This document shows, piece after piece, positions 24,582 through 32,883 of a stretch of DNA of 64,000 nt (its first letter is position 1; every line of letters begins with the position of its first letter). This stretch comes from Ruminococcus sp. UBA1394. GTDB taxonomy: Bacteria; Bacillota; Clostridia; Oscillospirales; Ruminococcaceae. A program made the position numbers and the translations under genes. The notes under the pieces were generated by a model. That model saw nothing but the letters and a program-made list of their open reading frames with translations. It was not told the DNA's origin and made no database searches. The stretch covers positions 1-64,000 of the forward strand of contig DBQM01000045.1 in assembly GCA_002305725.1 (NCBI GenBank), in the 5' to 3' direction.

Positions 24582-26476
24582 TGCCGGGACCGGGACATGG
24601 ACCGAATACAAAACCTATGGCAAAGCCGAAAAATGTCGGTGCGGCTCTTAAAAGGATTTTCAGCTATATGAGTGAATATAAGCTGAGACTTGTTGTGGTG
24701 GTAATTGCAATTATAATAAGTTCGTCAGCGTCTGTTATAGGCACATATATGCTCAAGCCACTTATTGACAACTACATAGAACCATTTATCGGACAGGAAA
24801 ATCCAGATATGACCGGACTTGTAAAAATGCTTGGAATCATGGCTGTCATATATCTGCTGGGTGCATTTTCATCATGGGTATTCAACAGAATGATGATTAC
24901 CGTTTCGACAAAAACGCTTTATAAGATTCGTGTTGATATGTTCAGAAAAATGGAATCGCTCCCGATAAAGTATTTTGATACCCACACTCACGGCGAGATA
25001 ATGAGCCGCTATACAAACGACTCGGACGCTGTAAGGGAAATGCTCACAAACAGCATTGCGCAGTTTATCTCCTCCGGAATTACTGTTATAAGCGTTTTCT
25101 GCTTTATGCTTTATCTTAGCTGGCAGCTGACTATTATTGTTGTTGCCATGCTTGCAGTCATTCTCTTTATAATAAAGAAGATAGGCGGAAGAAGCGGTAA
25201 CTATTTCAAGGAACAGCAGAAAGCTGTGGGAGCAGTAAACGGCTATATTGAAGAAATGATTGAGGGACAGAAGGTTGTAAAGGTTTTCTGTCACGAAAAC
25301 AAATCAAAAGAGGGCTTTGACGTTCTCAATGAAAACCTCAGAAAAGCATCCACAAACGCAAACACATACGCAAATATTCTTATGCCGATAATGAACAATC
25401 TTTCCTATATTCACTATGCGCTGACTGCCATTTCCGGCGGTGTACTTGCAGTTTTAGGATATATTTCATTCGGTACAGCCGCAACATTCCTCCAGTACAC
25501 AAGACAGTTTGCACAGCCTATCACACAGATATCACAGCAGTTCAACTCTGTTCTGTCAGCACTTGCAGGTGCGGAGAGGATATTCAACCTTATCGATGAA
25601 GAACCTGAAGCAGATGAGGGTTATGTAACCCTTGTAAATGCTAAGAGAGATGAAAACGGCAGTCTGGCTGAAACTGATGAGAGGACAGGTCTCTGGGCAT
25701 GGAAACATCCTCACCACGACGGTACAGTCACATTTACCGAGGTAAGAGGTAAGGTAACATTTGATGATGTTGTGTTCGGCTATAACGAAAATAAGATAGT
25801 CCTTAACGGCATTACGCTCTACGCAAAGCCGGGACAGAAAATTGCTTTTGTCGGTTCAACGGGTGCAGGAAAAACCACAATTACCAATCTGATAAACCGT
25901 TTTTATGATGTGCCGGACGGCAAGATAAGATATGATGATATAAACATAAACAAAATCAAAAAGTCCGATTTAAGACGTTCGCAGTCGATAGTTTTACAGG
26001 ACACTCATCTGTTTACAGGAACGATTGCCGACAATATCCGCTACGGAAACCTCGACGCAACTGACAGCGAGGTAAAGGCGGCGGCAGAGCTTGCAAATGC
26101 CGATTCGTTCATAAAGCACCTGCCGGACGGATATGACACTGTTATTACCGGTGACGGCGGAAGTTTAAGCCAGGGACAGCGTCAGCTGCTGGCTATTGCA
26201 AGAGCGGCAGTTGCTGACCCGCCGGTGCTTATTCTTGACGAAGCGACAAGCTCGATTGATACCCGTACAGAATCGCTGATTGAAAAGGGTATGGACAGTC
26301 TTATGGAGGGCAGGACCGTATTTGTTATTGCCCACAGGCTTTCGACCGTCAGAAACTCCCACGCTATCATGGTTATGGAAAACGGCAGAATTATTGAAAG
26401 AGGAAACCACAACGACCTTATTTCACAGCACGGAAGATACTATCAGCTTTATACAGGAATGTTTGAACTTAGTTAA
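24581..26476 (+). CDS. ABC exporter half-transporter, catalytic-site subunit
   Basis: The 631-residue partner has a Gly/Pro-rich start (MPGPGHGPNTKPMAKPK), six helices and a nucleotide-binding domain with a canonical Walker A (GSTGAGKTT), Walker B with Glu (LILDEATSSID) and switch His (VIAHRLSTV), but an altered signature LSQGQRQ. That is complementary to the degenerate Walker B and switch of the partner, as expected for a heterodimer with one active site. An insertion of about 40 residues (DENGSLAETDERTGLWAWKH) precedes the nucleotide domain. Its ATG shares one base with the previous stop. Confidence 0.92.
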   Translation: MPGPGHGPNTKPMAKPKNVGAALKRIFSYMSEYKLRLVVVVIAIIISSSASVIGTYMLKPLIDNYIEPFIGQENPDMTGLVKMLGIMAVIYLLGAFSSWVFNRMMITVSTKTLYKIRVDMFRKMESLPIKYFDTHTHGEIMSRYTNDSDAVREMLTNSIAQFISSGITVISVFCFMLYLSWQLTIIVVAMLAVILFIIKKIGGRSGNYFKEQQKAVGAVNGYIEEMIEGQKVVKVFCHENKSKEGFDVLNENLRKASTNANTYANILMPIMNNLSYIHYALTAISGGVLAVLGYISFGTAATFLQYTRQFAQPITQISQQFNSVLSALAGAERIFNLIDEEPEADEGYVTLVNAKRDENGSLAETDERTGLWAWKHPHHDGTVTFTEVRGKVTFDDVVFGYNENKIVLNGITLYAKPGQKIAFVGSTGAGKTTITNLINRFYDVPDGKIRYDDININKIKKSDLRRSQSIVLQDTHLFTGTIADNIRYGNLDATDSEVKAAAELANADSFIKHLPDGYDTVITGDGGSLSQGQRQLLAIARAAVADPPVLILDEATSSIDTRTESLIEKGMDSLMEGRTVFVIAHRLSTVRNSHAIMVMENGRIIERGNHNDLISQHGRYYQLYTGMFELS

Positions 26477-26671
26477 ATGTGTGCAAAATTCACATAAAAA
26501 TGTTATTATGTTTGTTCATAACGCATATTGAACTGAAACGGAAAATTGTGTATCATTAAAGTATCTGATTTAGTACGAAACTTATGCCTGTTTTGCGGGT
26601 ATACAGATAATCAGTCGAAAAAAGCGTGCCGTTCGCACAAAATTTAAACGGCAGATTGGAGATTTTTAACT

Positions 26672-27418
26672 ATGAAAATTAAAAGAATTCTTGCTTGCCT
26701 TTGCGCATCAGTAATGATGGCTGTTTCATTCACAGCCTGCGGCGATTCAGAAAGCAGCAGCAAATCTGATTCATCATCATCAGAGTCAGCAGTTGAAACA
26801 GAGGCTCCTACAGAAGCAGCTACAGAGGCGGAAGCAGCTGAAAGCTCAGCAGCTGAAAATGCAGCAGCAAACAATGCAAATGAGCAGGTAAACGCTATCG
26901 TTGTTGAGGACAGCGTTGTTGCTGAAGACGGCGACGCATATCTTGCTTTCGCTGACGGCAGATACGTTGGCTACTACTGGGGCACAGACGCTGATACACT
27001 GACATACGCTGCAACAAATGCAACAATCAACGGCAACGGTCAGTACACAGTTGCTCTTGACGCTTCAACAAACGGCTACAACCAGACAACAGGCTACGCT
27101 GATATGCAGGGTCTGACATTCGCAGCTGTTATCGTTAAGAATGGTACAACACTTTATCCGAACATGGTTATCACAATCGACAGCATCAAGCTTGACGGTA
27201 CAGAAGTTGAAATGACAAAGAAGCCTTACACATCATCAGATGACGGCAAGGAAATGAGATCAAACATTTACAATGGCTATGTTGACGCATCAAATGTTCC
27301 TGATGACGCAAGAACAGCTGACGGTGATCTGACAAACTGCTCACCACAGGTTGTTGATACTGCATCATTCGGTACTTACCAGAAGATCGAAGTTACATTC
27401 ACAGTTTCTGGTCTTTAA
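26672..27418 (+). CDS. Surface lipoprotein of unknown function
   Basis: The 248-residue product has a lipoprotein signal (MAVSFTACGDSE, cysteine about residue 23), a Ser/Glu/Ala-rich low-complexity linker of about 50 residues, and a C-terminal domain of about 160 residues with beta pattern (DAYLAFADGRYVGYYWGTDA, GQYTVALDASTNGYNQTTGY, LYPNMVITIDSIKLDGTEVE). I do not recognise the domain; it has the look of a carbohydrate-binding or adhesion module. Codon choice is strongly biased (ACA, GCT, GAC, AAC), as in groEL and amtB here, which suggests high expression. It is monocistronic with a terminator. Confidence 0.7.
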   Translation: MKIKRILACLCASVMMAVSFTACGDSESSSKSDSSSSESAVETEAPTEAATEAEAAESSAAENAAANNANEQVNAIVVEDSVVAEDGDAYLAFADGRYVGYYWGTDADTLTYAATNATINGNGQYTVALDASTNGYNQTTGYADMQGLTFAAVIVKNGTTLYPNMVITIDSIKLDGTEVEMTKKPYTSSDDGKEMRSNIYNGYVDASNVPDDARTADGDLTNCSPQVVDTASFGTYQKIEVTFTVSGL

Positions 27419-27440
27419 TTTCTGAGATTTATACATTAAA

Positions 27441-27474
27441 AACCGGTATGGCGGAAGCTGTACCGGTTATTTTT
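27441..27474 (+). terminator. Intrinsic terminator after the lipoprotein gene
   Basis: AACCGGTA and TACCGGTT pair around a 12-base loop, followed by ATTTTTA. Confidence 0.8.
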
Positions 27475-27564
27475 ATAACACCCGGGATTTTTTTAATCAC
27501 AGTTCTTAATCTGTATGTGGTCACATATAAATAAATGTAAATAAAAATTAAGGAGAATTACAAA

Positions 27565-27849
27565 ATGAACAGTGAAGAAAAAAATTCCAGACCGCTGCAC
27601 AATGTTATAATGGAGGGAAGAAAAAACCTTACCATTTCCGGAGTTACAGATGTTGACAGCTTTGACGAACGCTGTATAGTCCTCTACACGCAGATGGGAG
27701 AGCTTGTTATAAAGGGTCGTGAGCTGCATATTAATTCCATGAGCGTTGAAACCGGGGATATGACTATTGACGGGGATATCTGGGCTCTGAACTACGGTGA
27801 CAAGGACAAAAAAGGCTCTCCCACATTTTTAGGAAAGCTTTTCAGATAA
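27565..27849 (+). CDS. yabP: Sporulation protein YabP
   Basis: The 94-residue product matches YabP: HNVIMEGRKNLTISGVTDVD, SFDERCIVLYTQMGELVIKG and a conserved GDIWALNYG. YabP is a sporulation-specific protein needed for cortex/coat assembly in bacilli. The order yabP-yabQ-divIC-yabR is the Bacillus order and makes the assignment firm. Confidence 0.9.
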   Translation: MNSEEKNSRPLHNVIMEGRKNLTISGVTDVDSFDERCIVLYTQMGELVIKGRELHINSMSVETGDMTIDGDIWALNYGDKDKKGSPTFLGKLFR

Positions 27850-27868
27850 ATTATAAGAGGTTTTACAT

Positions 27869-28423
27869 ATGGAAGGTCTTGAAAGCTTTTTTACGGCGTC
27901 ACAGCAGCTCAGACTGTTTGCGCTGTCCTGCGCATTCGGAGTACCGATAGGCATAATATACGATATTTTCAGAGCGCTGAGAATCATTTTCCCTCACGGA
28001 AAACTGCTTGTAGCTTTAGAAGATATAATTTTCTTTGTCCTTTACGGAGTATTCCTTATGTGCTTTACCATTACTGCTGCAAGGAGCGAATTCAGAGTAT
28101 ATTTCTGCGCAGGAAATCTGCTTGGATTTCTGATATATTTCTGCACAGTCGGAAACGCAGTTGTATCAATAATAAAACGGATAGTTATGTTTATAAAAAA
28201 AGGATTGTATTTTATTTTCAGACCTGTAAATCAAAAGATTGTACTTATATATAAAAAATGCAGGGCTTTTTTTGTTGGAACTCTCCAAAAACCAAAAATC
28301 AGTAAAAAAAATTCTGAAACCCCCTTGATTGTAGGGAGTGATTTGTTGTATAATAATAAGGTACATAAAAAGAGCAAAAGAAAGAAAGTGAAAAAAATTG
28401 AGAAGAAAGCCGGGAAAACCTAA
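27869..28423 (+). CDS. yabQ: Spore cortex protein YabQ
   Basis: The 184-residue membrane protein has the YabQ start (QQLRLFALSCAFGVPIGIIY, DIFRALRIIFP) with four predicted helices in the first 125 residues and a long basic tail. In Bacillus, YabQ is needed for cortex formation. It overlaps the divIC start by 26 bases, so the tail and the next start are coupled. Confidence 0.88.
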   Translation: MEGLESFFTASQQLRLFALSCAFGVPIGIIYDIFRALRIIFPHGKLLVALEDIIFFVLYGVFLMCFTITAARSEFRVYFCAGNLLGFLIYFCTVGNAVVSIIKRIVMFIKKGLYFIFRPVNQKIVLIYKKCRAFFVGTLQKPKISKKNSETPLIVGSDLLYNNKVHKKSKRKKVKKIEKKAGKT

Positions 28424-28703
28424 ACGCAAAGGTTTGTTCAGCCTTATAACCAAATTTACAGCAATTACAGCAGTAATAGCCTGTTTTGTTTCTATTATTA
28501 TAACTAAGTCAAACCATTCGGAAATGCAGAAGGAGCTTGATTCAATCAATAAAAAGGCTGAGGAAATTGAAGCTGAAAATGTTGAACTGCAAAGAATCCT
28601 TGAAGATGATGATATGGATGCTTATATGGAAAAACTTGCTATTGAAAAAATGAATTATGCATATCCTGATGAACGCAGATATTATGACAAATCAAGGAAC
28701 TGA
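28398..28703 (+). CDS. divIC: Septum formation initiator DivIC/FtsB family
   Basis: The 101-residue bitopic protein has a basic cytoplasmic start (RRKPGKPKRKG), one transmembrane helix (ITAVIACFVSIIIT), a coiled coil (ELDSINKKAEEIEAENVELQ) and the DivIC-type end YMEKLAIEKMNYAYPDER. It joins FtsL in the divisome. The start is TTG 28398 inside yabQ with only a weak AAGAAAG ribosome site, so it probably depends on coupling to yabQ. Confidence 0.87.
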   Translation: MRRKPGKPKRKGLFSLITKFTAITAVIACFVSIIITKSNHSEMQKELDSINKKAEEIEAENVELQRILEDDDMDAYMEKLAIEKMNYAYPDERRYYDKSRN

Positions 28704-28743
28704 TGTCCGAAATATTATCATTAATAGGGGGATTTTATAAACC

Positions 28744-29172
28744 ATGCAGCTTGAAATCGGAAAAATATATGACGGAAAAGTAAAGGGAATTGCGCAGTAC
28801 GGCGCATTTGTTGAAATTGATGGTGCCGGAACAGGAATGGTACATATTTCCGAAATTGCCAACACCTTTGTAAAAGACGTCAAGGACTATCTTACAGAAA
28901 ATCAGATGGTTAAGGTAAAGGTGCTTTCCATAAGCGAGGACGGAAAAATCGGTCTGTCCATAAAGAAGGCAAACGAGAATACTGAGGAACAGCTTAAACC
29001 GGCAAAGCGTCCGGAGCGCAAGCCTAACATCTGGGAGCCTAAGAAAAAGCCGCCGGTATCTGAACTGGGCTTTGAGGAAATGCTTACACGCTTTAAGCAG
29101 AACAGTGAGGAAAAAATCTGTGCATTAAAGCGCAACACCGAAAGAAAAAACGGTTCAAGAAGAGGTAAATAA
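28744..29172 (+). CDS. yabR: S1-domain RNA-binding protein (YabR-like)
   Basis: The 142-residue product begins with a complete S1 domain (LEIGKIYDGKVKGIAQYGAF then GMVHISEIANTFVKDVKDYL and VLSISEDGKIGLSIKKA). A basic, Pro/Lys-rich linker and a short C-terminal helix follow. YabR/YugI proteins bind ribosomes or RNA in Firmicutes; the precise role is unclear. It ends the yabPQ-divIC cluster as in Bacillus. Confidence 0.87.
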   Translation: MQLEIGKIYDGKVKGIAQYGAFVEIDGAGTGMVHISEIANTFVKDVKDYLTENQMVKVKVLSISEDGKIGLSIKKANENTEEQLKPAKRPERKPNIWEPKKKPPVSELGFEEMLTRFKQNSEEKICALKRNTERKNGSRRGK

Positions 29173-29180
29173 CAGCTTTT

Positions 29181-29215
29181 AAGCCGGACTGAATTAAACA
29201 GTCCGGCTTGTTTTT
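29181..29215 (+). terminator. Bidirectional terminator between yabR and the convergent gene
   Basis: AAGCCGGACTG and CAGTCCGGCTT form an 11-bp stem with a seven-base loop and a T-run on the plus strand. Confidence 0.85.
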
Positions 29216-29219
29216 TGTA

Positions 29220-29912
29220 TCATATCGGTTCTATTGCGGTTATGTTTCCGCTCAGGTCTTCATAATATCCGGCGTTTCCGCTTGAAAGCATGGAACTGTC
29301 TGAACAGTCGCCGTCGATTATAAATTCCACAACGTTTCCGGAATTTTCGCCTCTCGGAACGTAGCAGTGAGTGGAATCAGTATGCGCATCAGCTTTGACG
29401 TCCGAAACAATTGCTGTAAAGGAATATCCGCTGTCAAGGTAAACTGCAAACCGCTCTCCGCAGCCTCCGGTAAAGCCTGTACCAAGGGCAACGCAGTAAT
29501 CGTCGCCTATTCTGCGGAAACCTCTGGAATCTGTGTAAGCCTGCTGCTGCATATCATACTGGACTGATGATGTGTCGGTAATGCATCTGTAGTCCATGTA
29601 AGCCTTGAATGAGGAGTCAAAACCCTCAGAAAATACATCGCTGACCTCGGGTTCACAAACTTCCTCATATTCTTCTTCAGCTTCACTTTCCTCAGCACAT
29701 TCAGCCGGTTCAGTTTCGCATTCTTCCTCATCTTCGGTTTCAGTTTCGTTTTCCTTTTCCTCCGCAGTATCAGCTGTCAGATCATATTCATCAAATTCCA
29801 CAGCTGACGTATTATGAACAGGACGTTCCTCCGGAATCTGCTGAGGGAGATTGCTGAAAGCCAGTGCGGCGGAAGAAATAATTCCCACCAGTAAATTATA
29901 TTGAAGTAAAAT
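29220..29912 (-). CDS. Hypothetical exported protein with acidic linker, apparent ATT start
   Basis: From ATT 29912 the product is 230 residues: a hydrophobic start (LLQYNLLVGIISSAALAFS), an extremely acidic middle (EEKENETETEDEEECETEPA and similar), and a C-terminal domain of about 100 residues (RRIGDDYCVALGTGF, GERFAVYLDSGYSFTAIVSD, VKADAHTDSTHCYVPRGENS, GNVVEFIIDG). I have the impression this domain recurs beside wall hydrolases and might be a double-psi barrel of the 3D type; unproven. GGAGG lies eight bases before the ATT; an upstream ATG at 29969 has no ribosome site. Confidence 0.6.
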   Translation of the reverse strand: MLLQYNLLVGIISSAALAFSNLPQQIPEERPVHNTSAVEFDEYDLTADTAEEKENETETEDEEECETEPAECAEESEAEEEYEEVCEPEVSDVFSEGFDSSFKAYMDYRCITDTSSVQYDMQQQAYTDSRGFRRIGDDYCVALGTGFTGGCGERFAVYLDSGYSFTAIVSDVKADAHTDSTHCYVPRGENSGNVVEFIIDGDCSDSSMLSSGNAGYYEDLSGNITAIEPI

Positions 29913-30050
29913 AGATATCGCCTCCGTTGATTTTTTGGAATCAATAGCTTGCCCGTTTAAAACAGGCATATTTCTATTTTACTCAGCTTACTGGAAAAAT
30001 ATTCAAATACGGGAAATAATCTGAAATAATACAGCCGAGTATTTAATGCT

Positions 30051-30117
30051 GTAGGGGACGGCGCCTACGACGTCCCGATTTCAGAAATTTGCGGTCTGTC
30101 GAGGGCGCCAGCCTTAC
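30051..30117. repeat. Palindromic intergenic repeat, family B (diverged copy)
   Basis: The element opens GTAGGGGACGGCGCC and GACGTCCCG and closes with GAGGGCGCC and CCTTAC in inverted order. It is related to the cleaner copy at 63135-63220. Confidence 0.65.
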
Positions 30118-30167
30118 AAAAAACTCAATAATAAATGATTTTAATGCCGGACAAAAAAGGTTAATTA

Positions 30168-30313
30168 TTGCAAATGTCCTCACAATATGCTATAATAAAT
30201 GCAAGCATTTATTATATTTTATTTTAATGTCCTTGCAGATACGCAAATTAAAAATCTGCTCCCTGCATATCGGACAATTATAGCATAATCTAAAGAATAT
30301 GCTATAATAAATT
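30168..30313 (+). promoter_or_regulatory. Promoter and nested-repeat leader of the ABC-F gene
   Basis: TTGCAA (30168-30173) and TATAAT (30191-30196) with a 17-base spacer form a promoter. The 17-base stretch around that -10 box (30184-30200) recurs at 30296-30312, and its inverted core ATTATAGCAT lies at 30277-30286. Between are arms ATAATAAATG/CATTTATTAT (30192-30215), TGTCC/GGACA (30228-30232, 30272-30276) and GCAGAT/ATCTGC (30235-30240, 30254-30259). The remainder of the 371-base gap (29970-30340) holds only the family B repeat. Confidence 0.5.
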
Positions 30314-30340
30314 CACATAATTACGAACGGAGAAATAAGA

Positions 30341-32275
30341 ATGCTTGCAAATCTTATCAATATAAATAAATTCTATAACGGAAAACAGATACTCAAAAAT
30401 GTCAGCCTTACAATAGATGAAAAGGACAGGATCGGTCTTATCGGCGTAAACGGCTGCGGCAAGACCACACTTCTGCGTATCCTCACCGGAAAGGAGCTTC
30501 CCGACCGTTCAACCGAAAAGGACGGCATTGTTTCCTTTGCGTCAAAGGCGTCGGTGGGATATCTGGAGCAGATGGCTGGTCTTGATAGGGACAGCACTGT
30601 AATCGACGAAATGAAAAGCGTTTTCAAAAAGCTTGACGCAACCCTTGAACGCATGAAACAGCTTGAACAGCAGATGAAAAATGATGCGGACGTTTCCGAG
30701 GAGGTTTCGGAGGAGTATTCAAGACTGGCGGCTTACTATGAGGCGAATGACGGCTACACAACTGACGTTAAAATAAAGACAGTCTTAAACGGTATGGGCT
30801 TTACGGAAAAGGAGTATGACCGTACTATACACGGTTTCAGCGGCGGTGAGAAAACACGTCTTGCCATTGCAAAGCTGCTGCTTGAAGAACCCAATCTGCT
30901 TATTCTGGACGAGCCGACAAACCACCTCGACTTCAAAACAATCCTCTGGCTTGAAGATTATCTGAAAGATTACAAGGGTGCTTTGCTTATCGTTTCCCAC
31001 GACCGCTATTTCCTTGACAGGATAGTAACTTCGGTATGCGAGATAGAAAGGGGTACGCTGACACGTTACAAGGGTAACTATACTGCCTTTACCCGTCTTA
31101 AAAAGGAGTCTGTGAACCGTCAGCAGAAAGAGTATGAGGCACAGCAGAAAGAAATCGCCAAAATGGAGGATTATATTGCACGGAACAAGGTAAGGGCGTC
31201 TACTGCCAACAGCGCAAAAAGCCGTGAAAAAGCTCTTGAAAGAATGGAAATTATTGAAAAGCCGGTTTCTGTAAGCAATAATGCAAATATTCATTTTGAA
31301 TATACTGTAACACCGCCCTTTGATATCCTCAGTGTTAAGGATATTGATATAACAGTGGGAAGCGGTGCTGGAAAAAAGACTCTTGCCGAGCATATCAGTT
31401 TTGAAGTGAAAAGGGGAGAAAAGCTGGGTATTATCGGCGATAACGGCATCGGAAAATCCACTCTGCTCAAAATTATACAGGGTATGCTGCCCCATTCGGG
31501 AAAAATCCGCTGGGCGTCAAATGTCAGAATTTCCTATTTTGAACAGGAGAGTGCAAACCTTGACCCCTTTAACACGGTAATAGACGAGCTTCACCGTCAT
31601 TATCCTATCCTGACTGACCTTGACATACGCTCACTTCTTGGCAGCGTTGGCATAACAGGTGAGAACGTTTTCAAGGAAACGGGAGTTATAAGCGGCGGCG
31701 AGAGGGCAAAAGTGTGCTTTGCGCTTATGATGCTTGAAAAGGGAAATGTACTCATTCTGGACGAGCCGACAAACCATCTTGACCTTGATGCAAAAGAGGC
31801 TATCGAGCAGGCGCTGGACGAGTTTGACGGAACGGTCATATTCGTTTCCCATGACAGGTATCTGCTCAATAAAATTGCCGGCAGACTGCTTGAAATCAGA
31901 ACTGACGGCACAGAGATATATGAGGGCGGTTTTGATTATTACCTTGAAGTCAACAGAAAACGCCGTATGGAAGAACAGCTGAGAATTGATGCCGAAAAGG
32001 CACAGAAAGCGGCGGAGGCTGCGGCGGAAAAGAGTGTGAAAGCCTATAAATCCAAGGAGCAGAGAACTCTTGAGGCTAAAAGGAGAAACCGTATCAGAGA
32101 ACTGGAAAATGCCATTGAGGACATACAGCAGCAGCTTGATGTTCTGCAGGAGGAAATAACCAGAGAGGAAGTTTATTCTGATTTTGAACTTATGAACAGC
32201 AAGTGCAGTCTTATTGATGAACTGAAACAGAAATCAGACGAGATGTTTGATGAGATTGTTGAATTGAGTGATTAA
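30341..32275 (+). CDS. ABC-F ribosome-associated ATPase (YdiF/Uup type)
   Basis: The 644-residue soluble protein has two nucleotide-binding domains and no membrane helices. Site 1: GVNGCGKTT, FSGGEKTRLAIAK, LLILDEPTNHLD. Site 2: GDNGIGKST, ISGGERAKVCFALMM, VLILDEPTNHLDLD. An interdomain linker of about 85 residues and a C-terminal coiled coil (RRNRIRELENAIEDIQQQLD) put it with YdiF/Uup. ABC-F proteins act at the ribosomal E site as translation factors or antibiotic protectors; a protection role cannot be assumed here. Confidence 0.9.
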   Translation: MLANLININKFYNGKQILKNVSLTIDEKDRIGLIGVNGCGKTTLLRILTGKELPDRSTEKDGIVSFASKASVGYLEQMAGLDRDSTVIDEMKSVFKKLDATLERMKQLEQQMKNDADVSEEVSEEYSRLAAYYEANDGYTTDVKIKTVLNGMGFTEKEYDRTIHGFSGGEKTRLAIAKLLLEEPNLLILDEPTNHLDFKTILWLEDYLKDYKGALLIVSHDRYFLDRIVTSVCEIERGTLTRYKGNYTAFTRLKKESVNRQQKEYEAQQKEIAKMEDYIARNKVRASTANSAKSREKALERMEIIEKPVSVSNNANIHFEYTVTPPFDILSVKDIDITVGSGAGKKTLAEHISFEVKRGEKLGIIGDNGIGKSTLLKIIQGMLPHSGKIRWASNVRISYFEQESANLDPFNTVIDELHRHYPILTDLDIRSLLGSVGITGENVFKETGVISGGERAKVCFALMMLEKGNVLILDEPTNHLDLDAKEAIEQALDEFDGTVIFVSHDRYLLNKIAGRLLEIRTDGTEIYEGGFDYYLEVNRKRRMEEQLRIDAEKAQKAAEAAAEKSVKAYKSKEQRTLEAKRRNRIRELENAIEDIQQQLDVLQEEITREEVYSDFELMNSKCSLIDELKQKSDEMFDEIVELSD

Positions 32276-32278
32276 AAA

Positions 32279-32306
32279 TCGCCGGTCTTCTGACCGGCGA
32301 ACTTTT
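32279..32306. terminator. Bidirectional terminator between the ABC-F gene and tenI
   Basis: TCGCCGGTC and GACCGGCGA pair over a four-base loop, with a T-run on the plus strand. Confidence 0.8.
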
Positions 32307-32881
32307 TATTTATACAGTTTTACTCTCTCATCGGGTTTGCCACACGTCATAAACTCTGACATCAGACAAACACCCTTTGCACCGTTTTCGAGGGGTTCAC
32401 GGAAATTTTGTTCACATATTCCGCCGATTGCAAAAACAGGTATTTTAACCGAACCGACAACCTTCCTAAGAAAATCAATTCCTCTGGGCAGTATGCCTTT
32501 TTTGCAGTCGGTGGCGTAAATGTGTCCGGCAATGAGATAATCTGCGCCAAGATTCTGCGCCTCTTTCGCCTCGTCAGCAGAGTGTACCGATACACCCACA
32601 CGCTTTATCCCCTCCGGTCTGCCGTTTCCCCTCAAATCGTGTATCGTGAGGTGAACGTTTTCAACTCCAAGCTTTGCGGCGATTCCGGGGCGGTTAAGGG
32701 AAAGGATGTTCTTATATTCATCGTTTCCGGATATTATCTTTCCGGCAAGCTTTTCATATTCGCCGTCGGATAAATCCTTTTCACGAAGTATCACTAAAAA
32801 AGGTTCTGCGGAAAGAATCTTCTGCACACGCTCTGCAAAGCAGTCATTGCAGAGCTTTCTGTTTGTAACGGCTATAACCAT
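32306..32881 (-). CDS. tenI: Thiazole tautomerase TenI (ThiE-like fold)
   Basis: The 191-residue TIM-barrel protein resembles ThiE but reads GVSVHSADEAKEA and AGHIYATDCKKGILPRG, with FAIGGICEQN near the end. The GH-x-x-x-TDCKKG-x-x-x-RG pattern is that of Bacillus TenI, which aromatises the thiazole carboxylate made by ThiG, rather than of thiamine phosphate synthase. It is the last gene of the thiazole operon, two bases after thiH, with a weak ribosome site (AAGGGTG). Confidence 0.82.
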   Translation of the reverse strand: MVIAVTNRKLCNDCFAERVQKILSAEPFLVILREKDLSDGEYEKLAGKIISGNDEYKNILSLNRPGIAAKLGVENVHLTIHDLRGNGRPEGIKRVGVSVHSADEAKEAQNLGADYLIAGHIYATDCKKGILPRGIDFLRKVVGSVKIPVFAIGGICEQNFREPLENGAKGVCLMSEFMTCGKPDERVKLYK

Positions 32882-32883
32882 GC

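Noticed and set aside
29912..29969. ATG 29969 as the start of the exported hypothetical protein
   Set aside because: It has no ribosome site and would put 19 polar residues before the hydrophobic segment, while GGAGG is placed to serve ATT 29912.
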